A DNA stretch of 64,000 nucleotides from Pseudomonas sp. Leaf48. Lineage in GTDB: Bacteria > Pseudomonadota > Gammaproteobacteria > Pseudomonadales > Pseudomonadaceae. A model generated the notes under the pieces. That model worked only from the letters and a program-made list of their open reading frames with translations. It did no database searches and was not told where the DNA came from. The position numbers were made by a program, and so were the translations under genes. The DNA lies in assembly GCF_001421885.1 (NCBI RefSeq), contig NZ_LMLH01000028.1:147757-211756 (forward strand), given 5' to 3'. Below, one piece after another: positions 36,101-45,211 of this stretch (the first letter of the stretch is position 1; each line of letters opens with the position of its first letter).

Positions 36101-36991
36101 TCATGCCGCTTGCGGAGCCTGAGCGCGACGCACGTCCGGTTGTTTCCAGGAGTCGGCTGCCGCTTCTTCGATCGCCAGCTGGATCGCCCGCTTGCGGTTC
36201 TCTTCCGCGCGACGGCTGAAGAACCAGACGAGGAAGGTCACCAGCGAAACCGCCAACAGAATCAGGCTGGCCACGGCGTTGATCTCAGGCTTCACGCCCA
36301 GGCGCACTGCCGAGAACACTTCCATCGGCAGGGTCGTGGAACCCGGGCCCGACACGAAGCTGGCCAGCACCAGGTCGTCCAGCGACAGGGCGAAGGACAT
36401 CATGCCACCGGCCGCCAGCGACGGCGCGATCATCGGGATGGTGATCAGGAAGAATACCTTCCACGGCCGCGCGCCGAGGTCCATGGCCGCCTCTTCGATG
36501 GACAGGTCCAGTTCACGCAGGCGCGCCGACACCACCACCGCCACATACGCCGCACAGAAAGTCGTGTGCGCGATCCAGATGGTGACGATGCCCCGCTCCT
36601 GCGGCCAGCCGATCATCTGTGCCATGGCCACGAACAGCAGCAACAGCGACAGACCGGTGATCACTTCGGGCATCACCAGCGGCGCGGTGACCAGGCCGCC
36701 GAACAGCGTGCGGCCCTTGAAGTGGGTGATGCGGGTCAGGACGAACGCAGCCAATGTACCCAGTGCCACCGCAGCAATCGCCGTGTAGCAGGCGATTTCC
36801 AGCGAGCGCAGCACCGAGCCCATCAGTTGGGTGTTGTCGAGCAGGCCGACGTACCACTTGATCGACCAGCCACCCCATACCGTCACCAGTTTCGAGGCGT
36901 TGAACGAGTAGATCACCAGGATCAGCATCGGTGCGTAGATGAACAGCAAACCCACTACCAGCATCAGGCTGGAGAAACTGAAGCGCTTCAT
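36101..36991 (-). CDS. spuH: Polyamine ABC transporter permease SpuH (PotI type)
   Basis: A 296-residue inner-membrane permease with six predicted helices. The EAA-type cytoplasmic loop that docks with the ATPase is SIEEAAMDLGARPWKVFFLITIP. The N-terminus MKRFSFSSLMLVVGLLFIYAPMLILVIYSFN matches PotI. The ATG overlaps the spuG stop (ATGA), so translation is coupled. It is the last gene of the polyamine operon. Confidence 0.94.
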   Translation of the reverse strand: MKRFSFSSLMLVVGLLFIYAPMLILVIYSFNASKLVTVWGGWSIKWYVGLLDNTQLMGSVLRSLEIACYTAIAAVALGTLAAFVLTRITHFKGRTLFGGLVTAPLVMPEVITGLSLLLLFVAMAQMIGWPQERGIVTIWIAHTTFCAAYVAVVVSARLRELDLSIEEAAMDLGARPWKVFFLITIPMIAPSLAAGGMMSFALSLDDLVLASFVSGPGSTTLPMEVFSAVRLGVKPEINAVASLILLAVSLVTFLVWFFSRRAEENRKRAIQLAIEEAAADSWKQPDVRRAQAPQAA

Positions 36992-37908
36992 TCTTTGCCC
37001 TCCATTTCCTTGGCCTGACTACGGTTGAACAGGATGATCGGCACAATCAGGATCGCCAGCATCACCACCGCCAGGGCAGACGCCACCGGCCAGTCGCGGT
37101 TGTTGAAGAACTCTTGCCAGAGCACTTTACCGATCATCAGGGTTTCCGGACCGCCGAGCAGTTCCGGGATCACGAACTCACCCACGACCGGGATGAACAC
37201 CAGCATGCAGCCGGCAATGATGCCGTTCTTCGACAGCGGCACGGTGATCTTCCAGAAGCTGTTGAAGGTGCTCGAACCCAGGTCGGAGGCGGCTTCCAGC
37301 AGGCTGTTGTCGTGTTTCACCAGGTTGGCGTAGAGCGGCAGGATCATGAACGGCAGGTACGAGTACACAACCCCGATGTAGACCGCCAGGTTGGTGTTGA
37401 GGATCTGCAGTGGCTCGTTGATCCAGCCCATGCTCATCAGGAAACCGTTAAGCAGACCGTTATTGCTGAGGATGCCCATCCACGCATACACACGGATCAG
37501 GATCGCGGTCCAGGTCGGCATCATGATCAGCAGCACCAGCACCGTTTGCATTTCCTTGCGGGCGGTGGCGATACCGTAGGCCATCGGGTAGCCGATCAGC
37601 AGGCAGAGGATGGTGCTGATCAGCGCCATCTTCAACGAGCCGAGGTAGGCGGCGATGTACAACTCGTCGTCGCCCAGCATCGCGTAGTTGCCCAGGTTCA
37701 GCAGCAACTGCAGTTTCTGTTCGGCGTAGCTGTAGATTTCGGTGTAGGGCGGAATGGCTACGTCGGCTTCGGCGAAGCTGATCTTCAGGACAATGAAGAA
37801 CGGCAACATGAAGAACAGGAACAGCCAGATGAAGGGCACCCCGATGACCAACTGGCGGCCACCGGGAATTATTCGATTGAGGCGCCGTTTGAACTTGCGC
37901 ATGTTCAT
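36988..37908 (-). CDS. spuG: Polyamine ABC transporter permease SpuG (PotH type)
   Basis: A 306-residue permease partner of SpuH. The EAA loop reads LLEAASDLGSSTFNSFWKITVPLSK. The start is the ATG at 37908, which overlaps the spuF stop by four bases (ATGA). Family knowledge puts it in the PotFGHI-like putrescine/spermidine importer. Confidence 0.94.
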   Translation of the reverse strand: MNMRKFKRRLNRIIPGGRQLVIGVPFIWLFLFFMLPFFIVLKISFAEADVAIPPYTEIYSYAEQKLQLLLNLGNYAMLGDDELYIAAYLGSLKMALISTILCLLIGYPMAYGIATARKEMQTVLVLLIMMPTWTAILIRVYAWMGILSNNGLLNGFLMSMGWINEPLQILNTNLAVYIGVVYSYLPFMILPLYANLVKHDNSLLEAASDLGSSTFNSFWKITVPLSKNGIIAGCMLVFIPVVGEFVIPELLGGPETLMIGKVLWQEFFNNRDWPVASALAVVMLAILIVPIILFNRSQAKEMEGKE

Positions 37909-39047
37909 GAGCGAAGTACCACGCCGCTGTCGTCTTCCCACCACACGTAAACCTGATCGCCCCAGGTCGGACGCGCGCCACGACGTTCGGCGTTGGCCAC
38001 GAACGACTGGACGATCTTGCCGCTTGGCAGCTCGACGTAGAACACCGAGTGGCCGCCCAGGTAGGCAATGTCATGCACCTTGCCGCTGGACCAGTTGTAC
38101 TCGCAGGTCGGCATATCGGCGGTAACCAGCAGTTTTTCCGGACGGATCGCGTAAGTGACCGACTTGTCCTGCACCGAAGTGCTGATGCCGTGGCCGACGT
38201 AGATGTTGCGGTCCACGTCCTTGCAGGTAATCAGGGCGTGGCCCTCGGCGTCGTCCACCACTTCGCCTTCGAAGATGTTGACGTTGCCGATGAATTCGCA
38301 GACCAGTCGACTGGTCGGGGTTTCGTAGATGTCGATCGGGCTGCCGATCTGGGCGATCCAGCCCAGGTGCATGATCGCGATGCGCTCGGCCATGGTCATG
38401 GCTTCTTCCTGGTCGTGGGTCACCATGACGCAGGTTACGCCGACGCGCTCGATGATCTCGACCAGCTCAAGCTGCATTTGCGAGCGCAGTTTTTTGTCCA
38501 GTGCGCCCATCGGTTCGTCGAGCAGCAACAGCTTCGGCCGCTTGGCCAGCGAACGGGCCAGTGCCACACGCTGGCGTTGACCACCGGACAACTGGTGCGG
38601 CTTGCGCTTGGCGTACTGGCTCATCTGCACCAGCTTGAGCATTTCGGCCACGCGAGCGTCGACTTCCGCCGCCGGGATCTTGTCCTGCTTGAGGCCGAAG
38701 GCGATGTTCTGCGCCACGGTCATGTGCGGGAACAAAGCGTAGGACTGGAACATCATGTTGATCGGCCGCTCGTACGGCGGCATGTCGGTGATGTCTACGC
38801 CGTCGAGGAAAATGCGACCCTCCGTGGGCCGTTCGAACCCTGCCAGCATGCGCAGCAAGGTGGATTTGCCCGATCCAGAACCGCCGAGCAGGGCGAAAAT
38901 CTCGCCTTTCTTGATTTCCAGGGACACATCGTCCACCGCAATCGTCTCGTCGAACTTCTTCGTTACCCGGTCGATTTTGACCAGGACCTGTTTAGGTGTC
39001 TGGTCGCCCTCGAGGGCTTTCTTATAGGCGCCGGAGGCAACTGCCAT
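37905..39047 (-). CDS. spuF: Polyamine ABC transporter ATP-binding protein SpuF (PotG type)
   Basis: A 380-residue ATPase. Walker A is LLGGSGSGKSTLLRMLAG, the signature is HQLSGGQRQRVALARSLA, Walker B is LLLLDEPMGALD, and the switch His is in MVTHDQEEAM. The C-terminal third (from about residue 290) is the TOBE regulatory domain found in polyamine and maltose type ATPases. It serves the SpuG/SpuH permeases and the SpuD/SpuE binding proteins. Confidence 0.95.
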   Translation of the reverse strand: MAVASGAYKKALEGDQTPKQVLVKIDRVTKKFDETIAVDDVSLEIKKGEIFALLGGSGSGKSTLLRMLAGFERPTEGRIFLDGVDITDMPPYERPINMMFQSYALFPHMTVAQNIAFGLKQDKIPAAEVDARVAEMLKLVQMSQYAKRKPHQLSGGQRQRVALARSLAKRPKLLLLDEPMGALDKKLRSQMQLELVEIIERVGVTCVMVTHDQEEAMTMAERIAIMHLGWIAQIGSPIDIYETPTSRLVCEFIGNVNIFEGEVVDDAEGHALITCKDVDRNIYVGHGISTSVQDKSVTYAIRPEKLLVTADMPTCEYNWSSGKVHDIAYLGGHSVFYVELPSGKIVQSFVANAERRGARPTWGDQVYVWWEDDSGVVLRS

Positions 39048-39120
39048 TTACGAAACTCCCAGAAAAAAAGAGTGCAGTTCGCTCAAGGTGAGCCAACCTT
39101 GGATAGTTTGAGCCTTGTCG

Positions 39121-40218
39121 CTATTTACCCGACTTGACCTTGGTCCAGCTGCGGGTCATCAAACGTTGAATGTTTGGTGGTAATTCGACCGACACGTAGG
39201 TCTTGTCGAGCACCTCTTGCGGTGGATAAACCGCTTCGTCGGTGCGAATGGACTGTTCCATCAGTTTGTCCGACCCCGGGTTCGGGTTGGCGTAGCCGAC
39301 GTAATCACTGACCTGGGCGATAACTTCAGGCTTGAGCAAATAGTTGATGAAGGCATGGGCCTCTTTGGCGTTGGCCGAGTCCTTCGGAATCGCCAGCATG
39401 TCGAACCAGAGCGCACCGCCCTCTTTCGGAATCGAGTAGGCGATGTTCACGCCCTTCTTGGCCTCTTCGGCGCGGTTTTTCGCCTGGAAGATATCGCCAG
39501 AGAAACCGATGGCTACGCAGATGTCGCCGTTGGCCAGATCCGCGATGTATTTGGAAGAGTGGAAGTAGGTCACGTAAGGCCGCACCGCGAGCAACTTGGC
39601 CTCGGCCTTTTTGTAGTCTTCTGCGTTGGTGCTGTTGGCGTTCAGGCCCATGTAATTGAGCACTGTCGGCATCATTTCATCGGCGGAATCGAGGAACGCG
39701 ACGCCACAGCTTTGCAGCTTCTTGATGTTCTCCGGCTCGAACAGCACGCCCCACGAATCAATGGTATCGACGCCCAGCACAGCCTTGACCTTGTCGACGT
39801 TGTAACCGATGCCGTTGGTGCCCCACAGGTATGGCACGGCGTACAGGTTGCCCGGGTCGTTCTGCTCCAGGCGCTTGAGCAACACCGGGTCGAGGTTCGA
39901 ATAGTTCGGCAGCTGCGACTTGTCGAGCTTCTGGAACGCCCCCGCCTTGATCTGCTTGCCGAGGAAGTGGTTCGACGGCACGACCACGTCGTAGCCGGTA
40001 CGCCCGGCCAGCAGCTTGCCTTCCAGGGTTTCGTTGGAATCGAACACGTCATAGACCGGTTTGATCCCGGTCTCTTTCTGGAAGTCGGCCAGGGTGCTCT
40101 CACCGATGTAATCCGACCAGTTATAAATATGCACAGTACCGGCAGCCTGGGCACCGACAGCGATGGACAGGCCGGCGACGGCCAGCATGGTGTTGCGCAA
40201 CAAAGAAAAAATAGGCAA
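39121..40218 (-). CDS. spuE: Periplasmic polyamine-binding protein SpuE
   Basis: A 365-residue binding protein with a signal peptide (ending VGAQA). The mature start VHIYNWSDYIGESTLADFQKETG is the PotF/PotD hallmark, as is YDVVVPSNHFLGKQIKAGAFQKLDKSQLPN. By its position (second binding-protein gene, next to the ATPase) it corresponds to spermidine-preferring SpuE, but the specificity is inferred from gene order only. Confidence 0.9.
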   Translation of the reverse strand: MPIFSLLRNTMLAVAGLSIAVGAQAAGTVHIYNWSDYIGESTLADFQKETGIKPVYDVFDSNETLEGKLLAGRTGYDVVVPSNHFLGKQIKAGAFQKLDKSQLPNYSNLDPVLLKRLEQNDPGNLYAVPYLWGTNGIGYNVDKVKAVLGVDTIDSWGVLFEPENIKKLQSCGVAFLDSADEMMPTVLNYMGLNANSTNAEDYKKAEAKLLAVRPYVTYFHSSKYIADLANGDICVAIGFSGDIFQAKNRAEEAKKGVNIAYSIPKEGGALWFDMLAIPKDSANAKEAHAFINYLLKPEVIAQVSDYVGYANPNPGSDKLMEQSIRTDEAVYPPQEVLDKTYVSVELPPNIQRLMTRSWTKVKSGK

Positions 40219-40351
40219 GTGGAGGTCCTCTAAAATTAGTTGGGCCCAAGTTGCCCCGCGTTACATGACAACCGTGGTTGCCTGGCAACAAAACCGGCGC
40301 GCAACTTAACCTCGAAAAACCGTTCCAGCAAAACTTTTATGCACAGACACC

Positions 40352-40451
40352 TGTAGGAGCGAGCACGCTCGCGATGGTCTTCAACGATGACGCTGGGTGC
40401 CTGGCACCCCGCAGTGCTCTCTGGTTCATCGCGAGCGGGCTCGCTCCTACA
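40352..40451. repeat. REPIN (GAGCATGCTC class, slightly diverged) inside the spu operon
   Basis: TGTAGGAGCGAGCACGCTCGCGATGG faces CATCGCGAGCGGGCTCGCTC. The interior keeps TCAACGATGACGC from the RAYT-flanking copies. It sits between spuD and spuE, 10 bases after the spuD stop. Confidence 0.88.
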
Positions 40452-40460
40452 GGTGTTTTT

Positions 40461-41573
40461 TTATTTACCGGATTTGATCTTGGTCCAGCTGCGGGTCAGG
40501 ATCCGCTGGGTCGCGGCCGGCAAATCGGCAATCGCGTACAGCTTGGCCAGCACGTCCGCCGGCGGGTAGATGCCTGGATCTTCGGTGATTTCTTTTTCGA
40601 CCAATGGGGTGGCGGCCGCGTTACCGTTCGGGAAACGCACGGCGTTGGTGATTTCAGCCATGATTTCCGGCTTCTGCAAGAAGGTCATGAACTTGTAGGC
40701 GCCTTCCACGTTTTCGGCATCTTTAGGGATGGCGACCATGTCGTAGAAGCTGCCTGCACCTTCTTTCGGAATGTTGTAGCTGACTTTTACCTTGTCACCA
40801 GCTTCAGCCGCACGGGACTTGGCCTGGTAGATGTCACCCGAATAACCAACGGCTACGCAGATGTTGCCGTTCGCCAGGTCGGAGATGTACTTGGACGAGT
40901 GGAAGTAGCCCACCGAAGGACGAATCTTCAGGAACAGTGCTTCGGCTTCGGCCAGTTGTTTTTTGTCCTGGCTGTCGGTTGGATAGCCCAGGTAATGCAA
41001 TGCCACCGGAATCATCTCGGTTGGCGAATCCAGGAAACTGATACCGCACGATTTCAACTTCGCTGCGTTCTCAGGTTTGAAGAGCAGGTCCCAGGAATTG
41101 GTTGGCGCATCGGCACCCAGTGCAGCCTTGACCTTCTCGGCGTTGAAACCGATACCGATCGAGCCCCACATGTACGGGAAGGCATGTTCGTTGCCCGGGT
41201 CACTGACCGATACCGCCTTGAGCAGGTCGGTGTTCAGGTTTTTCCAGTTGGGCAGCTTGGACTTGTCCAGCTTCTGGTAGACACCGGCCTTGATCTGCTT
41301 GGCCAGGAAGTTGTTCGACGGTACAACGATGTCGTAACCGGACTTGCCTGCCAGCAACTTGGCTTCCAGGGTTTCGTTACTGTCGAAAACGTCGTAGACG
41401 ACCTTGATGCCCGACTCGTCTTCAAACTTCTTGACGGTGTCCGGGGCAATGTAATCGGACCAGTTGTACACGTGCAGAACCTTGTCGTCGGCCTGAGCCG
41501 CACCTGCCATCACGCCCATCAGGGACATGGCGAGGAGTGTCTTGCCTGCGAGCTTTTTACCTAGTGCCTTCAT
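40461..41573 (-). CDS. spuD: Periplasmic polyamine-binding protein SpuD
   Basis: A 370-residue paralogue of SpuE with its own signal peptide (ending GAAQA). The mature N-terminus is VLHVYNWSDYIAPDTVKKFEDESG, then YDIVVPSNNFLAKQIKAGVYQKLDKSKLPN. By gene order it matches putrescine-preferring SpuD. The two binding proteins would share one membrane complex, as in P. aeruginosa. Confidence 0.9.
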   Translation of the reverse strand: MKALGKKLAGKTLLAMSLMGVMAGAAQADDKVLHVYNWSDYIAPDTVKKFEDESGIKVVYDVFDSNETLEAKLLAGKSGYDIVVPSNNFLAKQIKAGVYQKLDKSKLPNWKNLNTDLLKAVSVSDPGNEHAFPYMWGSIGIGFNAEKVKAALGADAPTNSWDLLFKPENAAKLKSCGISFLDSPTEMIPVALHYLGYPTDSQDKKQLAEAEALFLKIRPSVGYFHSSKYISDLANGNICVAVGYSGDIYQAKSRAAEAGDKVKVSYNIPKEGAGSFYDMVAIPKDAENVEGAYKFMTFLQKPEIMAEITNAVRFPNGNAAATPLVEKEITEDPGIYPPADVLAKLYAIADLPAATQRILTRSWTKIKSGK

Positions 41574-41761
41574 GCGTGATGCTCCAAATTTTTCTTTTTT
41601 TGAACCACTTGTTCAGCAGCCGAACCAGGGCAACTGGAACTGCGGCTAGTCTGGCAAGATCCACATCGGTCTTTCAAGGAACTGCAATGTTTTATGACAG
41701 CTCTGAGCGAAAATTCCTGTTTCCGTAGAAGCACCCGGGATTCCCGCTCAAAGCCTAGCAC

Positions 41762-43126
41762 TTAGGCCTGCAATGCACTCAGGGTCAGGTCAAGGCACTT
41801 GCGGGCCTTCGCCACCAGCTCATCGATCTCCGCCGGTGTAATCACCAGCGGCGGAGCGATGATCATGGTGTCGCCGACCGCGCGCATGATCAGGCCGTTG
41901 TCGAAGCAGAACTGCCGGCAGATCATGCCGACGCCTTTGCCTTCGTAGCGCTTGCGCGTGGCTTTGTCCTGCACCAGTTCGATGGCGCCCAACAGGCCAA
42001 CCCCACGAACTTCACCCACCAGAGGATGATCGTTCAGTTCCCGCAGGCGTTTCTGCAAATACGGTGCCGTTTCTGCATGGACACGCTCGATGATTTTCTC
42101 TTCGCGCAGGATACGAATGTTTTCCAGGGCCACCGCAGCGGCCACCGGGTGCCCGGAGTAGGTGAAGCCGTGGTTGAAGTCGCCGCCCTCATTGAGCACT
42201 TCCACGACTTCATCACGCACGATCAGGCCACCCATTGGGATGTAGCCGGACGTCAGGCCTTTGGCAATGGTCATCATGTCGGGCTTGAGGCCGTAGAAAT
42301 CGGTACCGAACCACTCACCGGTGCGCCCGAAACCACAGATTACTTCGTCCGCCACGAACAGGATGTCGTACTTGGCGAGGATTTCCTTGACCCGCGGCCA
42401 GTAGGTGTCTGGCGGAATGATCACGCCACCGGCGCCCTGGATCGGCTCGGCAATAAAGGCACCGACGTTGTCGACGCCGACTTCCAGAATCTTCTCTTCC
42501 AGCTGGTTGGCTGCCCAGATGCCGAACTCTTCAGGGGTCATGTCGCCGCCTTCGGCGAACCAGTACGGCTGGGCAATGTGGACGATGCCCGGAATCGGCA
42601 AGTCGCCCTGTTCGTGCATGTAGGTCATGCCACCCAGGCTCGCGCCGGCCACGGTGGAACCGTGATAACCGTTCTTGCGGCTGATGATGACTTTCTTGTT
42701 CGGTTGGCCCTTGATCGCCCAGTAGTGGCGAACCATGCGCAGCATGGTGTCGTTGCCTTCGGAGCCGGAACCGGTGAAGAACACATGGTTCATGCCTTCA
42801 GGTGCGATGTCGGCGATGGCCTTGGCCAGCTCCAGCACCGGTGGGTGAGCGGTCTGGAAGAACAGGTTGTAGTAAGGCAGTTCGCGCATCTGCTTGCTGG
42901 CGGCATCGGCCAGTTCATCGCGACCGTAACCGATCGCAACGCACCACAGGCCGGCCATGCCGTCGAGGATCTGATTACCCTCGCTGTCCCAGAGGTAAAC
43001 ACCCTTGGCGTTGGTGATGATCCGCGGGCCTTTCTCTTTCAGCTGCTTGAAGTCACTGAACGGGGCCAGGTGGTGATCGTTGCTCAGGGTTTGCCATTCA
43101 CGGGTTTGCGGGTTGTTGCTGGTCAT
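41762..43126 (-). CDS. spuC: Putrescine-pyruvate aminotransferase SpuC
   Basis: A 454-residue class III PLP aminotransferase. Visible motifs are HVFFTGSGSEGNDTMLRMVRHYW, ILFVADEVICGFGRTGEWFG with the PLP-contacting Asp, and MMTIAKGLTSGYIPMG with the Schiff-base Lys. It converts putrescine or its gamma-glutamylated forms to aldehydes using pyruvate. It is followed by the transport genes on the same strand with a gap of about 190 bases, which may hold an internal promoter. Confidence 0.93.
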   Translation of the reverse strand: MTSNNPQTREWQTLSNDHHLAPFSDFKQLKEKGPRIITNAKGVYLWDSEGNQILDGMAGLWCVAIGYGRDELADAASKQMRELPYYNLFFQTAHPPVLELAKAIADIAPEGMNHVFFTGSGSEGNDTMLRMVRHYWAIKGQPNKKVIISRKNGYHGSTVAGASLGGMTYMHEQGDLPIPGIVHIAQPYWFAEGGDMTPEEFGIWAANQLEEKILEVGVDNVGAFIAEPIQGAGGVIIPPDTYWPRVKEILAKYDILFVADEVICGFGRTGEWFGTDFYGLKPDMMTIAKGLTSGYIPMGGLIVRDEVVEVLNEGGDFNHGFTYSGHPVAAAVALENIRILREEKIIERVHAETAPYLQKRLRELNDHPLVGEVRGVGLLGAIELVQDKATRKRYEGKGVGMICRQFCFDNGLIMRAVGDTMIIAPPLVITPAEIDELVAKARKCLDLTLSALQA

Positions 43127-43185
43127 GTGAATCTCCTAAAAAAAATCAGTGAAAGCGCCACCCGACAACGGCGGCGCCCGGCGTG

Positions 43186-44544
43186 TCAGACGGCAAACAG
43201 CAGGAATTCCCGTTCCCACGAGCTGATCACGCGCTTGAAGTTTTCATGCTCGGCCCGCTTGACCGCGACGTAGCCAGTGATGAAATTTTTACCCAGGTAT
43301 TTCTCGATCGTCGCGCTGTTTTCCATGCGCTCCAGCGCATCTTCAATCGTCAGCGGCAGGCGCAGATTGCGGCGCTCATAGCCACGACCCACCACCGGCG
43401 CGCTCGGGTTCAAGCCCTCGACCATGCCGATGTAACCGCACAACAGGCTCGCGGCAATCGCCAGGTACGGGTTGGCATCGGCACCCGGCAGGCGGTTTTC
43501 CACCCGACGGTTCTGCGGCCCGGCATCCGGAACCCGCAGGCCCACGGTGCGGTTTTCTTCGCCCCATTCCACGTTCACCGGTGCCGAGGTGTCCGGCAGG
43601 AAGCGGCGGAACGAGTTGACGTTGGGTGCAAACAACGGCAACAGCTCGGGAATCAGTTTCTGCAGGCCACCGATGTGGTGCAGGAACAACTGGCTCATGG
43701 TCCCGTCTTCATTGGAGAAGATGTTCTTGCCGGTCTCGATGTCGATGATGCTCTGGTGCAAGTGCATGGCACTGCCAGGCTCACCGGTCATCGGCTTGGC
43801 CATGAACGTCGCGGCCACGTCGTGCTTGAGTGCGGCCTCGCGCATGGTGCGCTTGAACACCAGAATCTGGTCAGCCAGGGACAAGGCATTACCGTGACGG
43901 AAGTTGATTTCCATCTGCGCCGTGCCGTCTTCGTGAATCAACGTGTCCAGATCCAGTTCCTGCAGCTCGCACCAGTCGTAAACGTCTTCGAACAGTGGAT
44001 CGAATTCGTTCGCCGCTTCGATGGAGAACGACTGACGACCGGTTTCCGGGCGACCGGAGCGGCCGATGGGTGGCTGCAGCGGGTAATCCGGGTCATCACT
44101 GCGTTTGGTCAGGTAGAACTCCATTTCCGGCGCCACGATGGGCTGCCAGCCTTTGTCGGTATAGAGTTTCAGTACCTTTTTGAGCACGTTGCGCGGCGAC
44201 AACTCGATCGGGTTGCCTTGCTTGTCGTAGGTGTCGTGGATCACCTGCGCGGTGGGTTCGATGGCCCACGGCACGAGAAATACCGCGTTCTGGTCGGGCC
44301 GGCAGATCATGTCGATGTCGGCCGGGTCAAGCAGCTCGTAATAGATGTCGTCTTCGACATAGTCGCCGGTTACGGTTTGCAACAGAACGCTTTCCGGCAG
44401 GCGCATGCCTTTTTCGGCGATGAACTTGTTGGTCGGCGAGATCTTGCCCCGGGTGATTCCGGTCAGGTCGCCAATCATGCATTCGACTTCTGTGATCTTG
44501 TGGTCTTTCAACCAATCGGTGAGCTGGTCGAGGTTGTTACTCAT
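43186..44544 (-). CDS. spuB: Gamma-glutamylpolyamine synthetase SpuB
   Basis: A 452-residue glutamine-synthetase-like enzyme of the GlnA-family polyamine branch (PuuA-like). It has IVAPEMEFYLTKR (metal site), AQMEINFRHGNALSLADQI, SAMHLHQSI and a C-terminal VENRLPGADANPYLAIAASL region. It ligates glutamate to polyamines with ATP. The ATG at 44544 (MSNNLDQL) has a GAGG site; the longer in-frame reading is not supported. Just upstream is the spuA remnant. Confidence 0.93.
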   Translation of the reverse strand: MSNNLDQLTDWLKDHKITEVECMIGDLTGITRGKISPTNKFIAEKGMRLPESVLLQTVTGDYVEDDIYYELLDPADIDMICRPDQNAVFLVPWAIEPTAQVIHDTYDKQGNPIELSPRNVLKKVLKLYTDKGWQPIVAPEMEFYLTKRSDDPDYPLQPPIGRSGRPETGRQSFSIEAANEFDPLFEDVYDWCELQELDLDTLIHEDGTAQMEINFRHGNALSLADQILVFKRTMREAALKHDVAATFMAKPMTGEPGSAMHLHQSIIDIETGKNIFSNEDGTMSQLFLHHIGGLQKLIPELLPLFAPNVNSFRRFLPDTSAPVNVEWGEENRTVGLRVPDAGPQNRRVENRLPGADANPYLAIAASLLCGYIGMVEGLNPSAPVVGRGYERRNLRLPLTIEDALERMENSATIEKYLGKNFITGYVAVKRAEHENFKRVISSWEREFLLFAV

Positions 44545-44708
44545 AAATGCCTCTAGGCTTGAGTTGTCTGACCCTTGAAAGTCAGGCGTTGTTTGACGCA
44601 TCGGCGTCGCGTTGAAAGGCGTGTCTGCAGCAGGCTATCGTGTTGCCCGGCGGGGCTACAGAAATCAGGCGTGCACAATCGCAAGCGGCGCCTTTGCACG
44701 ATGGCCAG

Positions 44709-44933
44709 GCCGCTATGGTGAATCGGTTCTATATTGAATGGAGTAACGGTAATGGGGGTGCCATTTCGGCCGTCCAGAATATCGGACGGGAATTGTCGAA
44801 ACGCCAGCGACGGGATAATCAACACCGCCGCTTCAGCCACAGCGTTGGTATCGTTGTCGCCGCTGATGTGACAAGCATGCTGACCGAGCTGGCTTGAGCA
44901 GTCGGTGACGCCGATTAACGGCAGGCGAGACAT
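44709..44933 (-). pseudogene. spuA: Remnant of spuA (gamma-glutamyl-GABA hydrolase, class I glutamine amidotransferase)
   Basis: An uninterrupted 75-codon stretch reads MSRLPLIGVTDCSSQLGQH, continues with AVAEAA and VLIIPSLA..FPSDILD, and ends near PFNIEPIHHSG. From memory this follows the N-terminus of SpuA/PuuD amidotransferases (RLPLIGVT, PSL, SNIEPxHY). After it the frame runs on without similarity, and spuB starts 164 bases later. The active-site Cys elbow and the His-Glu pair, which lie further in, are absent. The place between spuI and spuB on the spuB strand is where spuA is expected. The rest has been deleted, so no amidotransferase can be made. Confidence 0.75.
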
Positions 44934-45211
44934 GAAGCACCCCGGTATTATTGCTGTTATGGGTTTGATTCGAGCTTAGCCTTGTTCATTTTTTTACACA
45001 ACACCCCCGTAAAAAATACAACACGGCCCGCTCAACCCTGCGGCCGCCATCGCGTCCAAGGTTATAAAAACGCCCCAAAGTGCCCCAATAAAGCCATACG
45101 AGCGCTTTTTTAGGGCAAAAGAGGCCTCGCTTGACTTCGGCAGGCCGTTCGGGTTGACTGAAACCAGAAAAGATCAATGATTGATATTTTTAACAACAAA
45201 GGTGTTGCATC
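44934..45211. other. spu divergent control region
   Basis: This AT-rich DNA between the spuA remnant and spuI must hold the spuI promoter and probably that of spuB-spuH. It includes A/T tracts (TTTTTTACACAACACC near 44990 and TATTTTTAACAACAAAGG just before spuI). No gene is supported here. Confidence 0.5.

Noticed and set aside
37114..39137. Long His/Gln-rich plus-strand frames opposite spuG and spuF
   Set aside because: They are antisense shadows; the minus strand encodes the ABC permease and ATPase with all motifs.
42026..44556. Long plus-strand frames opposite spuC and spuB
   Set aside because: Shadows of genuine aminotransferase and glutamine-synthetase-like genes.
44986..45177. Short minus-strand frame between the spuA remnant and spuI
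   Set aside because: It lies in AT-rich control DNA, has no ribosome site and resembles nothing recognised.
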